Positions 1 to 9,150 are shown, counted from the first letter of the stretch. The stretch: 64,000 bases of DNA from Cryomorphaceae bacterium 1068 (GCA_027214385.1 JAPVXR010000010.1:62001-126000), one strand, 5' to 3'. Numbers and translations: made by a program. The notes: generated from the sequence alone by a model not told the origin.

Positions 1-347
1 ACATCACCTATTTTGAGGAAGGACGATCTCGTTGGTTTCAAGATCAAATCGGGAAAAATTGGGATTGGGCAACAAGCGGTTACCTTCTAGCAACCAATGA
101 AGTGGAATACAAGCTACCGCTTCTTTTCACTGATGAGGCGTTTATCGAATTATGGATTTCACAGATCGGAACGAAGAGCTTTGAAGTGTCTTACCGCATT
201 TACAAGAAAGTAAAGGACGAAAATATACTTTGTACCACAGGAAAGTCCAAGGGTGTCTGTTTCAACAATCGGACGCAAAAATCCATCGAGATCCCCGAAG
301 AGTGGAGAAGAGTATTTGAAGCAGATTTAGACAAGGCTACGGCCTAA
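1..347 (+). CDS. Acyl-CoA thioesterase, hotdog fold (5'-truncated by window edge)
   Basis: The reading frame is open from the first base to the stop at 345-347, so the gene begins upstream of the window; the GTG at 102 is internal, not a start. The visible 114 residues show the C-terminal half of a hotdog-fold 4HBT/YbgC-type thioesterase: a Y-x-x-P-L pattern near GTG 102 (YKLPLLFTDE), the central strand FEVSYRIYK and the final TGKSKGVCFN strand, ending in IEIPEEWR, which is typical of this family. Such enzymes hydrolyse acyl-CoA thioesters in the cytoplasm. It converges with miaE and the two coding ends overlap by 4 bases. The catalytic Asp region lies outside the window. Family is well supported; substrate is unknown. 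Confidence 0.8.
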   Translation, partial: ITYFEEGRSRWFQDQIGKNWDWATSGYLLATNEVEYKLPLLFTDEAFIELWISQIGTKSFEVSYRIYKKVKDENILCTTGKSKGVCFNNRTQKSIEIPEEWRRVFEADLDKATA

Positions 348-925
348 CCATGAATCGTTTCCTTCTTCCCGTACTTTTCCATTAAGGTACTTTCGAATTC
401 CAAGTACTCATTCCAACGTGCATCCACGTCAATGCCTTCGCCATATTTGCGTGCGAAGCGAAGGAAAAGGGTGTAGTGGCGGGCTTCACTGGCCATTAAG
501 CCTCGGTAGAATTTGCGCAGGTCTTCATCGTTGATTTGCTCGGAAAGCAATCGAAATCGCTCACAGCTGCGGGCCTCGATCATAGCAGATACCAAGAGTG
601 CTTCTACCAACTGATTCTGACGGCTACCTCCTTTTTTACTATAGGCTCGCAGATCATTCACATAAGCATCCTTTTTTTCAAATTCCAATTTGAATCCTCT
701 CTCCGTCAGCTTTTCATGTACCATGGCAAAATGCTCCATCTCCTCCTTTGCCAACGCCGTAAATTCCTTGACCATATCAGGGTATTCAGGAAATCGAGTA
801 ATCAGCGTGATGGCCATCGTTGCAGCCTTCTGCTCGCACCATGCATGATCTATAAGGATTTGGTCGATGTTCTTCTCCACGATATTCACCCACCTTGGAT
901 CAGTGGGAAGTTTTAAGCCTAGCAT
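344..925 (-). CDS. miaE: tRNA-(ms2io6A)-hydroxylase MiaE
   Basis: This diiron monooxygenase hydroxylates the isopentenyl group of 2-methylthio-N6-isopentenyl-adenosine at tRNA position 37. The 193-residue protein starting at MLGLKLPTDPRW matches the usual family length; a longer frame to 967 adds 14 residues with no family resemblance, so 925 is preferred. Ferritin-like helices carry the expected metal ligands: E31 (CEQKA), E62 and H65 (EEMEH), E117 (IEARS), and E147 and H150 (SEARH). Gene ends overlap the thioesterase by 4 bases in convergent orientation. No other tRNA-modification gene is visible nearby. The identification is firm from the ligand pattern and N-terminus. Confidence 0.9.
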   Translation of the reverse strand: MLGLKLPTDPRWVNIVEKNIDQILIDHAWCEQKAATMAITLITRFPEYPDMVKEFTALAKEEMEHFAMVHEKLTERGFKLEFEKKDAYVNDLRAYSKKGGSRQNQLVEALLVSAMIEARSCERFRLLSEQINDEDLRKFYRGLMASEARHYTLFLRFARKYGEGIDVDARWNEYLEFESTLMEKYGKKETIHG

Positions 926-1074
926 TCCTTGAGTTTTGTGGGTACAAAAATCTCCATTTCGCATCAATCGACCAAGCGGTGTTCATTCTTTGATTGCCAA
1001 ATGGTGGGGAAACGACTTGCAAATCTGTATTTTGGTCAAGTGCAGTTCGACTGCAACGCTCAAATCCACCACCT

Positions 1075-1458
1075 ATGAAAACGACCCTCGGAGGCATTTT
1101 TCTCTATTCTGAAAACCCGAAGTACCTGGCAGACTGGTATAACAAGAACTTTGAAATAGAGTACGAGTACGCCGAAGATTACAAAGCCTATTACGTTTCG
1201 TTTCCCTACACGACGAAAGACGGAAAAGAGGAAAGCTACACCGTGTTTTCGATCCTCTACAACAAACACCGCCCTTTCGTAGATGGAAAATTCTTCACGA
1301 TAAACCTAAGGGTGCAAAACCTGGATGAGACCCTAGAAAAGCTGAAGGGAAACAAAGTCGAGGTCCGCGGCCCTGAAACCCACGACGAAGGAAAATTTGC
1401 CTGGACGAATGATCCTGAAGGGAACTTTATTGAGATTTGGGAAGACGCGAAAAGTTAG
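1075..1458 (+). CDS. VOC/glyoxalase-family protein
   Basis: A 127-residue protein of the vicinal oxygen chelate superfamily. It begins GGIFLYSENPKYLADWYN, the usual first beta-alpha unit, and ends NDPEGNFIEIWE, the typical last strand with its metal-ligand Glu. The ATG at 1075 was chosen because the upstream extension (from 994) does not resemble the family and the domain starts right at this Met. Members include glyoxalases, dioxygenases and antibiotic-binding proteins; nothing in the neighbourhood fixes the substrate. It lies divergent to miaE with about 150 bases between, which should hold both promoters. Confidence 0.8.
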   Translation: MKTTLGGIFLYSENPKYLADWYNKNFEIEYEYAEDYKAYYVSFPYTTKDGKEESYTVFSILYNKHRPFVDGKFFTINLRVQNLDETLEKLKGNKVEVRGPETHDEGKFAWTNDPEGNFIEIWEDAKS

Positions 1459-1488
1459 TGAGCAGTTAAGAAGTGTTCAGTGAAAAGC

Positions 1489-1600
1489 GCTGTCATTTCG
1501 AGTGTCACGCGGAGGAACGGAGCGGGATGTATCGAGAAAGCAGGGCTGTCATTTAGAGCAACCATTGTCAATACCCAATACTCCATACCCTATACCACTT
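1489..1600. repeat. Degenerate intergenic repeats (TGTCATTTCGAG type and ATACCCAATAC type)
   Basis: The spacer after the VOC gene contains GCTGTCATTTCGAG at 1489 and a second, shorter copy, GCTGTCATTTAGAG, at 1545. Between them lies a GGAACGGAGCGGGATGTATCGAG stretch in two adjoining blocks. A run of near-identical heptamers (ATACCCAATACTCCATACCC) follows at 1571. Sequences of this look are familiar as dispersed intergenic elements in Bacteroidota genomes (recollection, not searched). They explain why the reading frame upstream of the methyltransferase start is open but not protein-like. Confidence 0.5.
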
Positions 1601-1635
1601 CAAAAACCGATTGCCTTTTCGCGTGTTTCAATATC

Positions 1636-2349
1636 ATGAAAAACACATTCCTTTTTTTCATCCTCTTTTTCGTCATTGGCTGTAGCCCGAGCTCGGGGCA
1701 AAATGAAACGGATACGGTTTACACCCTCAAATCAGGCGACCAATTCGGAACGGGGAAATGGTACATGGGTCGCGAGATCGCTTATGTGATGGGCTTTCAC
1801 GGCATGGATTGGCTCGAAAGACCCGAGCGCGAGGAGGAAGAAAACGTCTCTAAACTTCTCAAAAACCTCGACCTCCAACCCACTGATGTGGTAGCCGATA
1901 TCGGCGCGGGATCGGGATACCACGTTTTTAGAATTGCTCCCAAACTCACGGAGGGAAAAGTCTATGCGGTAGACATTCAGAAGGAAATGCTCGATGTGAT
2001 GCAATCGAAAATCGAAGAAGATGGAGTCGAAAATGTGGAACTCATAAAAGGCGAAGAAAAAACCACCAACCTCCTTCCCAACTCAGTCGACAAAATTCTG
2101 ATGGTCGACGTGTACCACGAGTTCTCCTTTCCACGGGAAATGATCGAGTCGATGAAGCGAGCATTGAAACCCGATGGAGCCATCTACCTCATCGAATACC
2201 GAAGAGAAGACGACTGGGTACCGATCAAAACGGTGCACAAGATGACGGAAGAACAAGCGGTCAAGGAGTTTGAGGCTTCGGGATTTTATCTCGACAAAAA
2301 CATCGGAAATCTGCCTTGGCAGCATTGCATGATTTTTCGAATCGAGTAG
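1636..2349 (+). CDS. Lipoprotein-anchored class I SAM-dependent methyltransferase
   Basis: The protein is 237 residues from ATG 1636. The N-terminus is a lipoprotein signal (hydrophobic FLFFILFFVIG followed by C16), so the enzyme is predicted to be exported and lipid-anchored. This is odd for a SAM-dependent enzyme, because SAM is cytoplasmic. The Rossmann methyltransferase core is clear: motif I VVADIGAGSGYH at about 85-96, an acidic residue after strand 2 (YAVDIQ), motif IV KILMVDVYHEF, and a post-core LIEYRRE strand. Upstream Met residues (from 1480) lie in an intergenic repeat and are rejected. Related secreted methyltransferases are annotated in many Bacteroidota. Substrate is unknown. 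Confidence 0.82.
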   Translation: MKNTFLFFILFFVIGCSPSSGQNETDTVYTLKSGDQFGTGKWYMGREIAYVMGFHGMDWLERPEREEEENVSKLLKNLDLQPTDVVADIGAGSGYHVFRIAPKLTEGKVYAVDIQKEMLDVMQSKIEEDGVENVELIKGEEKTTNLLPNSVDKILMVDVYHEFSFPREMIESMKRALKPDGAIYLIEYRREDDWVPIKTVHKMTEEQAVKEFEASGFYLDKNIGNLPWQHCMIFRIE

Positions 2350-2359
2350 CTTTGAGGTC

Positions 2360-2650
2360 ATGGAATGGATCTCAATCAGCGAGCAGCTCCCCGAAGACAA
2401 CCAACGCGTGTTGGCCTTTCTACCGAAGAATATAGTCTACCTGCCGGGAAAAACGGGTCAATCAAAACTGCTACCCGTTATCTTCTTGCGATTCGCTAAA
2501 GACTTTTTCGGACCAAAGAACCCGAAGCGAGAAAAATTTGGCCCTCACTTTTGGCTTGGCGAAGGCCAAAGCAATCAATACTTTGATGCAGTTTCTCATT
2601 GGATGCCCGCACCTGAAGGGCCTGGCGGAGAGGTAGAAAAAATGATTTAG
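2360..2650 (+). CDS. DUF551-like small protein
   Basis: A 96-residue protein that starts 10 bases after the methyltransferase stop and probably shares its mRNA. It begins WISISEQLPEDNQRVLAF and ends with HWMPAPEGPGGE. The paired W-I-S-x-x-x-x-L-P-E-D and W-x-P-x-P signatures are those of DUF551, a short domain best known from phage and bacterial proteins of unknown function. Between the two ends is a basic segment (FGPKNPKREKFGPHF). No signal peptide or membrane segment is seen. Function unknown. Confidence 0.65.
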   Translation: MEWISISEQLPEDNQRVLAFLPKNIVYLPGKTGQSKLLPVIFLRFAKDFFGPKNPKREKFGPHFWLGEGQSNQYFDAVSHWMPAPEGPGGEVEKMI

Positions 2651-2745
2651 CTGACCTTTTAGTAGCCGATTTTTATAAATGAAAAGGCCCTTTTCTGCCG
2701 AGAGAATTGCCCCCGACAGAAAAAGAAACACTTTTCAAACAACCA

Positions 2746-4176
2746 TTACTTCCAACCTCCTCCGAGAGATCGATACATATTTATTCGAGCATTCAATTGA
2801 CGCTTCTTGGTTTCGATCAAATCGAATGTAGACTCGAGTGCATCTCTTTGGGTCAGCAATACTTCCATGTAATCAGCCCTTGCCGACTTGAAGAGCGTAT
2901 TCGAAATATCGATGGACTCATTCAGCGCATCCACTTGATCTGAAAGCAAAGCATACGATTGATCCAAATTTTCCAAATTGGAAAGCTGATTGACTACTTC
3001 GATGTAGGCTTTCAAAAGCGTTTGCTCGTAGTCGTATATGGACTGAACTTGACGGGCATTGGCACTTTGGAATGCCGCCTGTATGGCTTTTCGATTGATC
3101 AGCGGCGCGGCCAAATCTCCCGCCAGCGAAAACAGCATAGATTCGGGCGTCTTCAATAATAGATCAGGCTGATAGGCATTCAATCCAATCGCGGCAGTAA
3201 TGTCCAACGTGGGATAAAACTGTGCTTTGGCCGACTTCACATCCAAATTTGCCGCCGTCATTCGCATTTCAGCTCCTCGGACGTCGGGACGATTTTCTAG
3301 CAATTGCACGGGAATACCCGCTTGAACATCGAAGAGATCTAAATCCAGAAATGGAGAGGAATTTCGTTCCACTCTCTGCGGAAATCTTCCAACGAGAAAG
3401 TTGATTTGATTCTCGGCTTCCACGATCTGCTGATTGAGTTCAAATTCAATGCTCTTGGTCTTGAGCAACTGAGCTTCAAACCTTTTTACGGCCAACTCTG
3501 TAGCTCGGGCAGAGGCTTTCTGAAGGCGCGCTGTGTTCAAAGCATTGGTTTGGATTTCAATGTTTCGTCGGACGAGTTCCAATTGGCTATCCAATGCCAG
3601 CAGCTCGTAGTAGGTATTGGCGATTTCTGAAACCAGATTGGTAACCATGAAATTCTGTCCTTCCACACTCGACAAGTAGCGACTGAATGCAGCCTTCTTT
3701 GCGTTGCGTAGTTTATTCCAAATATCCACCTCCCAAGAGGCAAAAGCTCCAACAAAGAGATCCGGAACCGGATCGGGCATTTCCGTTCCGGGTCTGATAT
3801 CCGTGGTCGCTTCATTGGCACCTAGTGGCGTGTAGCGGGCGGTTTTATCCAAGCCCGCTCCTGCTCCGAGTCCAACCGACGGAAGAACCTCTCCCTGTCT
3901 TGCACCGACTTCGAAATTGGCAATCTGGATTTCCATCAGAGTGATTTGAAGTTCCTGATTGTTTTCGAGAGCCGTGTCTATCAGTGCCTGCAAGTATGGG
4001 TCGGCAAAGAAATCTGCTCGTAAAACATCCGCAGTATTGATAGTATCTCCGCTAGCTTGATAAACGTCGGGGACAGTTCTGTCCACCGTTTTCTGTAGCG
4101 ATTCGGGTGTTTGGCAAGACGAAAAAATCAAAGCCAATACACCGAGTCTTATCAAATATTTGATCATCTTTTTCAT
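2746..4176 (-). CDS. RND efflux outer-membrane factor lipoprotein (TolC/NodT/OprM family)
   Basis: This 476-residue protein is the exit channel of the tripartite efflux system. The N-terminus is a lipoprotein signal with the acylated Cys at C21 (LALIFSSCQTP). Two outer-membrane efflux repeats follow, each with long alpha-helical coiled stretches; LLENRPDVRGAEMRMTAAN is the second-repeat signature of NodT-type proteins. Its ATG shares one base with the stop of the pump gene (TGATG at 4174-4178), so the two are translationally coupled. The order adaptor-pump-channel matches multidrug export operons. A drug or bile-type substrate cannot be told from sequence. Confidence 0.92.
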   Translation of the reverse strand: MKKMIKYLIRLGVLALIFSSCQTPESLQKTVDRTVPDVYQASGDTINTADVLRADFFADPYLQALIDTALENNQELQITLMEIQIANFEVGARQGEVLPSVGLGAGAGLDKTARYTPLGANEATTDIRPGTEMPDPVPDLFVGAFASWEVDIWNKLRNAKKAAFSRYLSSVEGQNFMVTNLVSEIANTYYELLALDSQLELVRRNIEIQTNALNTARLQKASARATELAVKRFEAQLLKTKSIEFELNQQIVEAENQINFLVGRFPQRVERNSSPFLDLDLFDVQAGIPVQLLENRPDVRGAEMRMTAANLDVKSAKAQFYPTLDITAAIGLNAYQPDLLLKTPESMLFSLAGDLAAPLINRKAIQAAFQSANARQVQSIYDYEQTLLKAYIEVVNQLSNLENLDQSYALLSDQVDALNESIDISNTLFKSARADYMEVLLTQRDALESTFDLIETKKRQLNARINMYRSLGGGWK

Positions 4177-7100
4177 CAGTTCTCTGTTTGTTTTTCTTCG
4201 CTCAAAGGCGATTCGTCTTCATCTTTTATCAAGTGCCTTCCATCCGCCAAAGAGGCAAAAATGAAGTAGAGCCCGGGGACAATGACCACCCCGAAAATGG
4301 TTCCGAAAAGCATTCCACCGAGAGCCGATGCTCCGATGGTTCGGTTTCCAATGGCTCCTGCACCTGTGGCAATGATAAGCGGAATCAAACCGGCGATAAA
4401 AGCGAATGAAGTCATTAAAATTGGTCGGAATCTAACCCTCGCTCCCTCAATGGCAGCCTCGAGAATCGACAAACCTTGCTGCCTTTTCTGAACGGCAAAC
4501 TCGACAATCAACACGGCATTTTTACCCAAGAGTCCCACCAGCATGATGAGTCCGATCTGCGCGTAGATATCGTTATCAAGTCCCATCATTTTCAATAAGA
4601 AGAAGGAACCGAATACCCCAACCGGGAGAGAGAACACAACCGAAAGCGGAATGATAAAGCTCTCGTATTGTGCAGACAGAACGAAGTAGACGAAAATCAA
4701 TACAATCGCAAAAACATACAGCGCTTCGTTTCCTCTGTTTGCTTCATCGTATGAGAGTCCCTCCCATGCGATGTCGTAGCCTTTCGGCAAAGTAGTTTCA
4801 GCTACTTCGGTGATGGCCGCAATGGCATCAGCCGTTGTGTAGTCCTTTGCCGGCAGTCCGCGAATCGCCGCTGAATTGTACATATTGAAACGAGTGATCT
4901 CGTTAGGGCCTTGCTTCTTCACCATTTTCATAAAGGCGGAATAAGGAACCATTTCTCCGTGGTCGTTTTTCACAAAGAGCTTCAACACGTCCGAGGGTAG
5001 CCTTCTGAATTGGGGATCGGACTGAACGTAAACTTTAAAGAAGCGCCCGAATCGGATAAACCCTTGTTCGTAGGTACTTCCGATCAAAATGTTCAGGTTT
5101 TCCATGGCTTTGCCAATGGATACCCCCTTCTGCATGGCAAGTTCATTGTCGATCTCCAACTCGTACTGCGGATAATTGGCAGCGAAGAAAGTGAACAGAC
5201 CAGTGAGTTCGGGTCGCTCGCTGAGATCGGCCAAAAACTGTTGATTGATCTTGTCAAACTCTTCGTAGTCGGTGGTGGTTCCCTTGTCGAGGAGCCGCAG
5301 CGAGAAACCACCCGACGAACCAAATCCGGGTATGGCCGGTGGTTCGAAGAACTCGACGATGGCGCCGAGATCTTTTGACTCTTCCTCGAGTTCTTCCATG
5401 ATCTCCTTTACGCCGTGCTTGCGTTCAGACCAAGGTTTGAGGTTGATGAGGCAAGTCCCGGCATTGGAACCACGACCTTCCGTCATGATTTCGTAACCCG
5501 CCAATGATGAGACAGACTCGACGTCTTCAAACTCTTCGCAGATCTCGAGGAGTTCCTGAGCTACCTGATTGGTTCTCTCCAGCGTGGCACCCGGAGGAGT
5601 TTGGATGATCGCGTAGATGGTTCCCTGATCCTCATTGGGAATAAACCCTGATGGCAGGATGCTGTTTTCGAAAACTATTCCTAACCCGAAAACGATGAGC
5701 ACGGTAAACGTAACCCACCTTCTGCTGACGATGGAACGCAAGAGCCAAACATAGCGCCCGGTGAGTTTATCAAATCCGCTGTTGAAGGAATCCAGTCCTC
5801 TGCTGAGCAAGTTGGTTTTCTTCGGTTTTCCGTGGTTGTTCTTGAGTAACATGGCGCAGAGAACGGGCGTAAGTGTGAGGGCAATAATTGCCGAAATCAC
5901 AATGGCACTGGCCATGGTAATGGAAAACTGACGGTAAAATGTACCGACAGGCCCACTCATAAAAGCAATCGGGATAAACACCGAAACCATTACCATGGTA
6001 ATGGCAATGATGGCACCGGTAATTTCCCTGAGTACCTTTTGCACGGCTTTATAAGGTGTCAGGTTTTCTTCCTCCATCTTGGCGTGGACGGCCTCGACGA
6101 CAACAATGGCATCATCGACCACAATACCAATGGCCAACACCAAAGCGAACAAGGTGACCAAGTTGATGGAAAGGCCAAAAAACTGAATGACGAAAAAGGC
6201 TCCGATGAGTGAAACGGGAACGGCCAGAATCGGGATCAGGGTCGAACGCCAGTCTCCCAAAAAGAGGAAAACTACCAAAGCCACCAGGAGAAAGGCATCG
6301 CGCAACGTGTGCAAGACCTGCTCCATCGAGGCATCCAAAAACTTTGAGACATCATAGCTGATTTTGTAGTCCACTCCGGGAGGAAAGATTTCTTTCATCT
6401 CTTCGAGCTTGGCTTTCACTTCTTCAATTACCTCACTGGCGTTACTTCCGTAGTTCTGCTTAAGCACTATTGCCGCAGAAGGATTTCCATCGAGATTCGA
6501 GTAGATATCAAAGAATTCGCTACCCAGTTCAACCGTCGCTATATCAGCCAAATGAATACTTTCTCCCTCGGCATTGGCTCGAATGATGATCCTTTCGTAT
6601 TCTTCGGGTTTGTTGAACCTCCCTTTGTAAGTCAGAACGTATTCCAAAGATTGAGCTTCAATTCCCGAACTTTGACCGATTCTACCCGGACGTCCGATGA
6701 TGCTCTGCTCTTGCAGGGCCTCCATGACCTCCTCTACGGAAATGTCGTAGGCTCGCATCCGATCAGGATTGAGCCAAACGCGCATAGCGTAGGTTCGACT
6801 TCCCAGGATATTGGCCCTTGCGACTCCTTTTATCCGATTGATTTCGGGAATCATGTGGACATTGGCATAGTTGTAAAGGAACTTCTCGTCGATGCTTTCA
6901 TCCTCCGAATAGAGGTTGACGTACATCAACATACTCGGCTGAATGGGAGTAATGATTACCCCTTCTCGCTGCACCAGTTCAGGAAGTAAGGGCATTACTT
7001 GATCGACCCTCGTTTTGACTCGAATTACCGCCTGGTTTGGATCGGTGCCCGGTTCGAAAATGATGTTTAATGTGGCCTCTCCTGCACTCGTGGCATCGGT

Positions 7101-7337
7101 AGCCATGTACCGCATTCCTTGTACCCCATTGATGGAGTTTTCGAGGGTGATCAGTGTGGATTTCACCAATACATCAGCGCTCGAACCAGGATAGGCAATG
7201 AATATACTTACCGTGGTAGGTGCAATCTGAGGGAATTGTGAAATCGGCAATTGGCGGATAGCCAATGATCCGGCAAATACGATAATCACCGAAATGATGA
7301 TGGCCAAAACAGGCCTGTGTATGAATCGCTGAAACAT
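4176..7337 (-). CDS. RND multidrug efflux pump, HAE1 family (AcrB/MexB-like)
   Basis: An inner-membrane proton-driven exporter of 1053 residues, the normal length. It starts MFQRFIHRPVLAIIISVIIV, the usual first membrane helix. The TM4 proton-relay pair is present in IGIVVDDAIVVVEAVHA, and the partner Lys in TM10 appears in GLLGKNAVLIVEFA. The segment PITQFP-like PISQFPQIAPTTV after TM1 is typical of AcrB relatives rather than heavy-metal (CzcA) pumps, which carry a different TM4 motif. It lies 22 bases after the adaptor gene and is coupled to the channel gene by a one-base overlap. Expected substrates are hydrophobic compounds. Confidence 0.95.
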   Translation of the reverse strand: MFQRFIHRPVLAIIISVIIVFAGSLAIRQLPISQFPQIAPTTVSIFIAYPGSSADVLVKSTLITLENSINGVQGMRYMATDATSAGEATLNIIFEPGTDPNQAVIRVKTRVDQVMPLLPELVQREGVIITPIQPSMLMYVNLYSEDESIDEKFLYNYANVHMIPEINRIKGVARANILGSRTYAMRVWLNPDRMRAYDISVEEVMEALQEQSIIGRPGRIGQSSGIEAQSLEYVLTYKGRFNKPEEYERIIIRANAEGESIHLADIATVELGSEFFDIYSNLDGNPSAAIVLKQNYGSNASEVIEEVKAKLEEMKEIFPPGVDYKISYDVSKFLDASMEQVLHTLRDAFLLVALVVFLFLGDWRSTLIPILAVPVSLIGAFFVIQFFGLSINLVTLFALVLAIGIVVDDAIVVVEAVHAKMEEENLTPYKAVQKVLREITGAIIAITMVMVSVFIPIAFMSGPVGTFYRQFSITMASAIVISAIIALTLTPVLCAMLLKNNHGKPKKTNLLSRGLDSFNSGFDKLTGRYVWLLRSIVSRRWVTFTVLIVFGLGIVFENSILPSGFIPNEDQGTIYAIIQTPPGATLERTNQVAQELLEICEEFEDVESVSSLAGYEIMTEGRGSNAGTCLINLKPWSERKHGVKEIMEELEEESKDLGAIVEFFEPPAIPGFGSSGGFSLRLLDKGTTTDYEEFDKINQQFLADLSERPELTGLFTFFAANYPQYELEIDNELAMQKGVSIGKAMENLNILIGSTYEQGFIRFGRFFKVYVQSDPQFRRLPSDVLKLFVKNDHGEMVPYSAFMKMVKKQGPNEITRFNMYNSAAIRGLPAKDYTTADAIAAITEVAETTLPKGYDIAWEGLSYDEANRGNEALYVFAIVLIFVYFVLSAQYESFIIPLSVVFSLPVGVFGSFFLLKMMGLDNDIYAQIGLIMLVGLLGKNAVLIVEFAVQKRQQGLSILEAAIEGARVRFRPILMTSFAFIAGLIPLIIATGAGAIGNRTIGASALGGMLFGTIFGVVIVPGLYFIFASLADGRHLIKDEDESPLSEEKQTEN

Positions 7338-7359
7338 ATCTTTTCTTTTTAGAACTGAA

Positions 7360-8445
7360 TTACTCAGCGTATAGATTGAGATGATTGATCACCGAATCGG
7401 GGCTGGCAAAATGATAGGAGATTTCGTCATTCGCCTTGACGCGACGCAGTCCTTCAAGGAGAATTCGATCGTTTTCATCCAAGCCCTCCTGAACAATGAA
7501 GAGATGCTGCAGCTCAGCGGCAACGACTATTTCAGTCGGAACGACCACTCCCTCATCCGTAATGGTGTATACGAATTTCTTGTCGAGAACCTCGAAAGTT
7601 GCTTTCTGAGGTATGAGCAAGGCATTCTCGAATGGCACGTGCATCTGAACACTACCCGTTTCACCGTGGCGAAGCAATCGCTCGGGATTTGGGAAAGTGG
7701 CGCGGAAAGGAATGTTCCCCGTTTCGTTATTGAAGTCGGCTTCAATGGTTTCAACTCTTCCTTCGTGTGGAAACATTTTGTTGTTGGCGAGCTTCAGGCT
7801 TACTCGAATAAGACTATCACTCTTCACTTGCGCTTGATAGTCGAGGTATTCGGCTTCGGGCACATTGTAGTACACCCACATTTTGCTGTTGTCAGAAAGA
7901 TTGGTGAGCAAGTCACCCTCTTCCAACAAGCTACCTTCTCTGACGTGAAAGCGATCGATAATTCCATCAAACGGCGCTCGTATTTTGGTAAAGTCCAAGT
8001 GAACTTGGGCTAAAGCCAATTCAGCCTTGGCATGGTCGAGCTTTGCTTGAGCCATAGCCAATTCATTTGGTGCTACCACGTTGCTGTCGGCGAGCTTTTT
8101 GGTGTTTTTGAATTCTATCTCGGCAAAGCTGACTTCTGCTTGAGCCTTTTGCTTTTCGGCCTCATAAAGGTTGGGCATGATTTGAAAAAGAAGTTGTCCC
8201 TTTTGGACGGTTTGCCCTTCGTCGACAAATATTTCAGTGAGGTAACCGCGTTCTTGAGCCATCAATTCTATGTGACGAATGGACTTGATTTGGCAGACAT
8301 AGTCTACCACAAGAGAAGTGTCTTTTCGCAAGGGCGAGGACACCAAGAATTCACTTTTTCTTTCTTCGTGGTGTTCTTCGTGATCGCAACTTACTTGAAA
8401 TAACACGGCGCAGAGGCCAATAAGCATGAGAATTTTATTCTTCAT
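7360..8445 (-). CDS. RND efflux periplasmic adaptor (membrane fusion protein), lipoprotein
   Basis: The 361-residue adaptor links pump and outer-membrane channel. It carries a lipoprotein signal with C20 (LFQVSCDHEEHHEE) followed by a short His/Glu-rich stretch. A split biotinyl-lipoyl domain flanks a helical hairpin: GYLTEIFVDEGQTVQKGQLL before and IRAPFDGIIDRFHVREGSLL after. A beta-barrel and membrane-proximal domain end the protein. It is the first gene of the three-gene export set; the spacing to the pump gene is 22 bases. The His-rich tail after the acyl Cys could bind metal, but the pump itself is of the drug-efflux type. Confidence 0.93.
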   Translation of the reverse strand: MKNKILMLIGLCAVLFQVSCDHEEHHEERKSEFLVSSPLRKDTSLVVDYVCQIKSIRHIELMAQERGYLTEIFVDEGQTVQKGQLLFQIMPNLYEAEKQKAQAEVSFAEIEFKNTKKLADSNVVAPNELAMAQAKLDHAKAELALAQVHLDFTKIRAPFDGIIDRFHVREGSLLEEGDLLTNLSDNSKMWVYYNVPEAEYLDYQAQVKSDSLIRVSLKLANNKMFPHEGRVETIEADFNNETGNIPFRATFPNPERLLRHGETGSVQMHVPFENALLIPQKATFEVLDKKFVYTITDEGVVVPTEIVVAAELQHLFIVQEGLDENDRILLEGLRRVKANDEISYHFASPDSVINHLNLYAE

Positions 8446-8601
8446 AACCAGTACTTGTAAAAGCAGTCTGAGCTGCTTGAGTTAATGAAATATGTATGTG
8501 TTTGGAAATGCTCTTTTAGCGAGAAATCGCCAAATAGCCGAATAGGATTCTTCTCTTCAACAGGGAGTTGAGAGGAACAGAATCACTAAATCAAAAAAGG
8601 A

Positions 8602-9021
8602 TCAAATTCTAAATACCTCGAAGAGGATGCACTTGCTCGTAGTGACGGCAGAAGATGCATCGGTGAGGTGCAAAAGCGTAATGTAAGTAGCGTGTGAAGA
8701 GGCAATAAGGTAGCTACAAGCCTTAAAGAAGACGCTTATGTTCGTCAGAAAAAGAGGGCTCCGCTTTTCGTCTTCGGTCTCCTCTTCTTCGACATCAGCA
8801 ACGTCTGCGTGATGAAAGTGAACTCCATTGCTTTTTGATGGATGGAGGTAAGCAGATGTAAGATTGGTCGAATGACTCGCGGAAACATCACCTAAAACTT
8901 CTTGAGCAGATGCCAAGTCTCTTCCTCCATTCTCATTGCTCTGAAATTGAGCAAAAGAAATAAAGCTGCTTATGAAAGCAACGCATAAAACGAAAAGAGG
9001 CCTGAGGCAAATTTTGGTCAT
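8602..9021 (-). CDS. Small secreted His/acidic protein upstream of efflux operon, unknown
   Basis: I do not recognise this 139-residue protein. It has a signal peptide (LFVLCVAFISSFISFAQ), then a central cluster HFHHADVADVEEEETEDE that pairs histidines with a run of acids. A hydrophobic C-terminal part holds two Cys about 40 residues apart. It lies 156 bases upstream of the adaptor gene in the same orientation and is separated from the next gene upstream by a terminator hairpin, so it may lead the efflux transcript. The His/acid patch suggests metal or cation binding (inference only). A real gene is likely because of the signal peptide and operon position. Confidence 0.55.
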   Translation of the reverse strand: MTKICLRPLFVLCVAFISSFISFAQFQSNENGGRDLASAQEVLGDVSASHSTNLTSAYLHPSKSNGVHFHHADVADVEEEETEDEKRSPLFLTNISVFFKACSYLIASSHATYITLLHLTDASSAVTTSKCILFEVFRI

Positions 9022-9150
9022 TCTGAGTGCGAAATTAGAGCAAGTTTAGATGACGTCCAAGCTATTTCTTTGAATTACGCCAAGGAATATTTAAAGTTTC
9101 TTAAAATGATTTTAGATCATACTAAAGTGCTCCTTAGATTTACTCAAATG

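Noticed and set aside
536-916. 126-codon open frame on the plus strand
   Set aside because: It lies wholly opposite miaE, whose diiron ligands prove the coding strand, and its translation has no family features.
1480-1635. Upstream extension of the methyltransferase frame
   Set aside because: The frame runs through dispersed intergenic repeats and precedes a clear lipoprotein signal; the true start is 1636.
2681-2697. GAAAAGGCCCTTTTC inverted repeat before the efflux operon end
   Set aside because: Stem is short, mostly A-T with a 3-base loop, and no proper T tract follows; too weak to call a terminator.
7381-8013. 210-codon plus-strand frame
   Set aside because: Antisense to the membrane fusion protein; composition is not protein-like.
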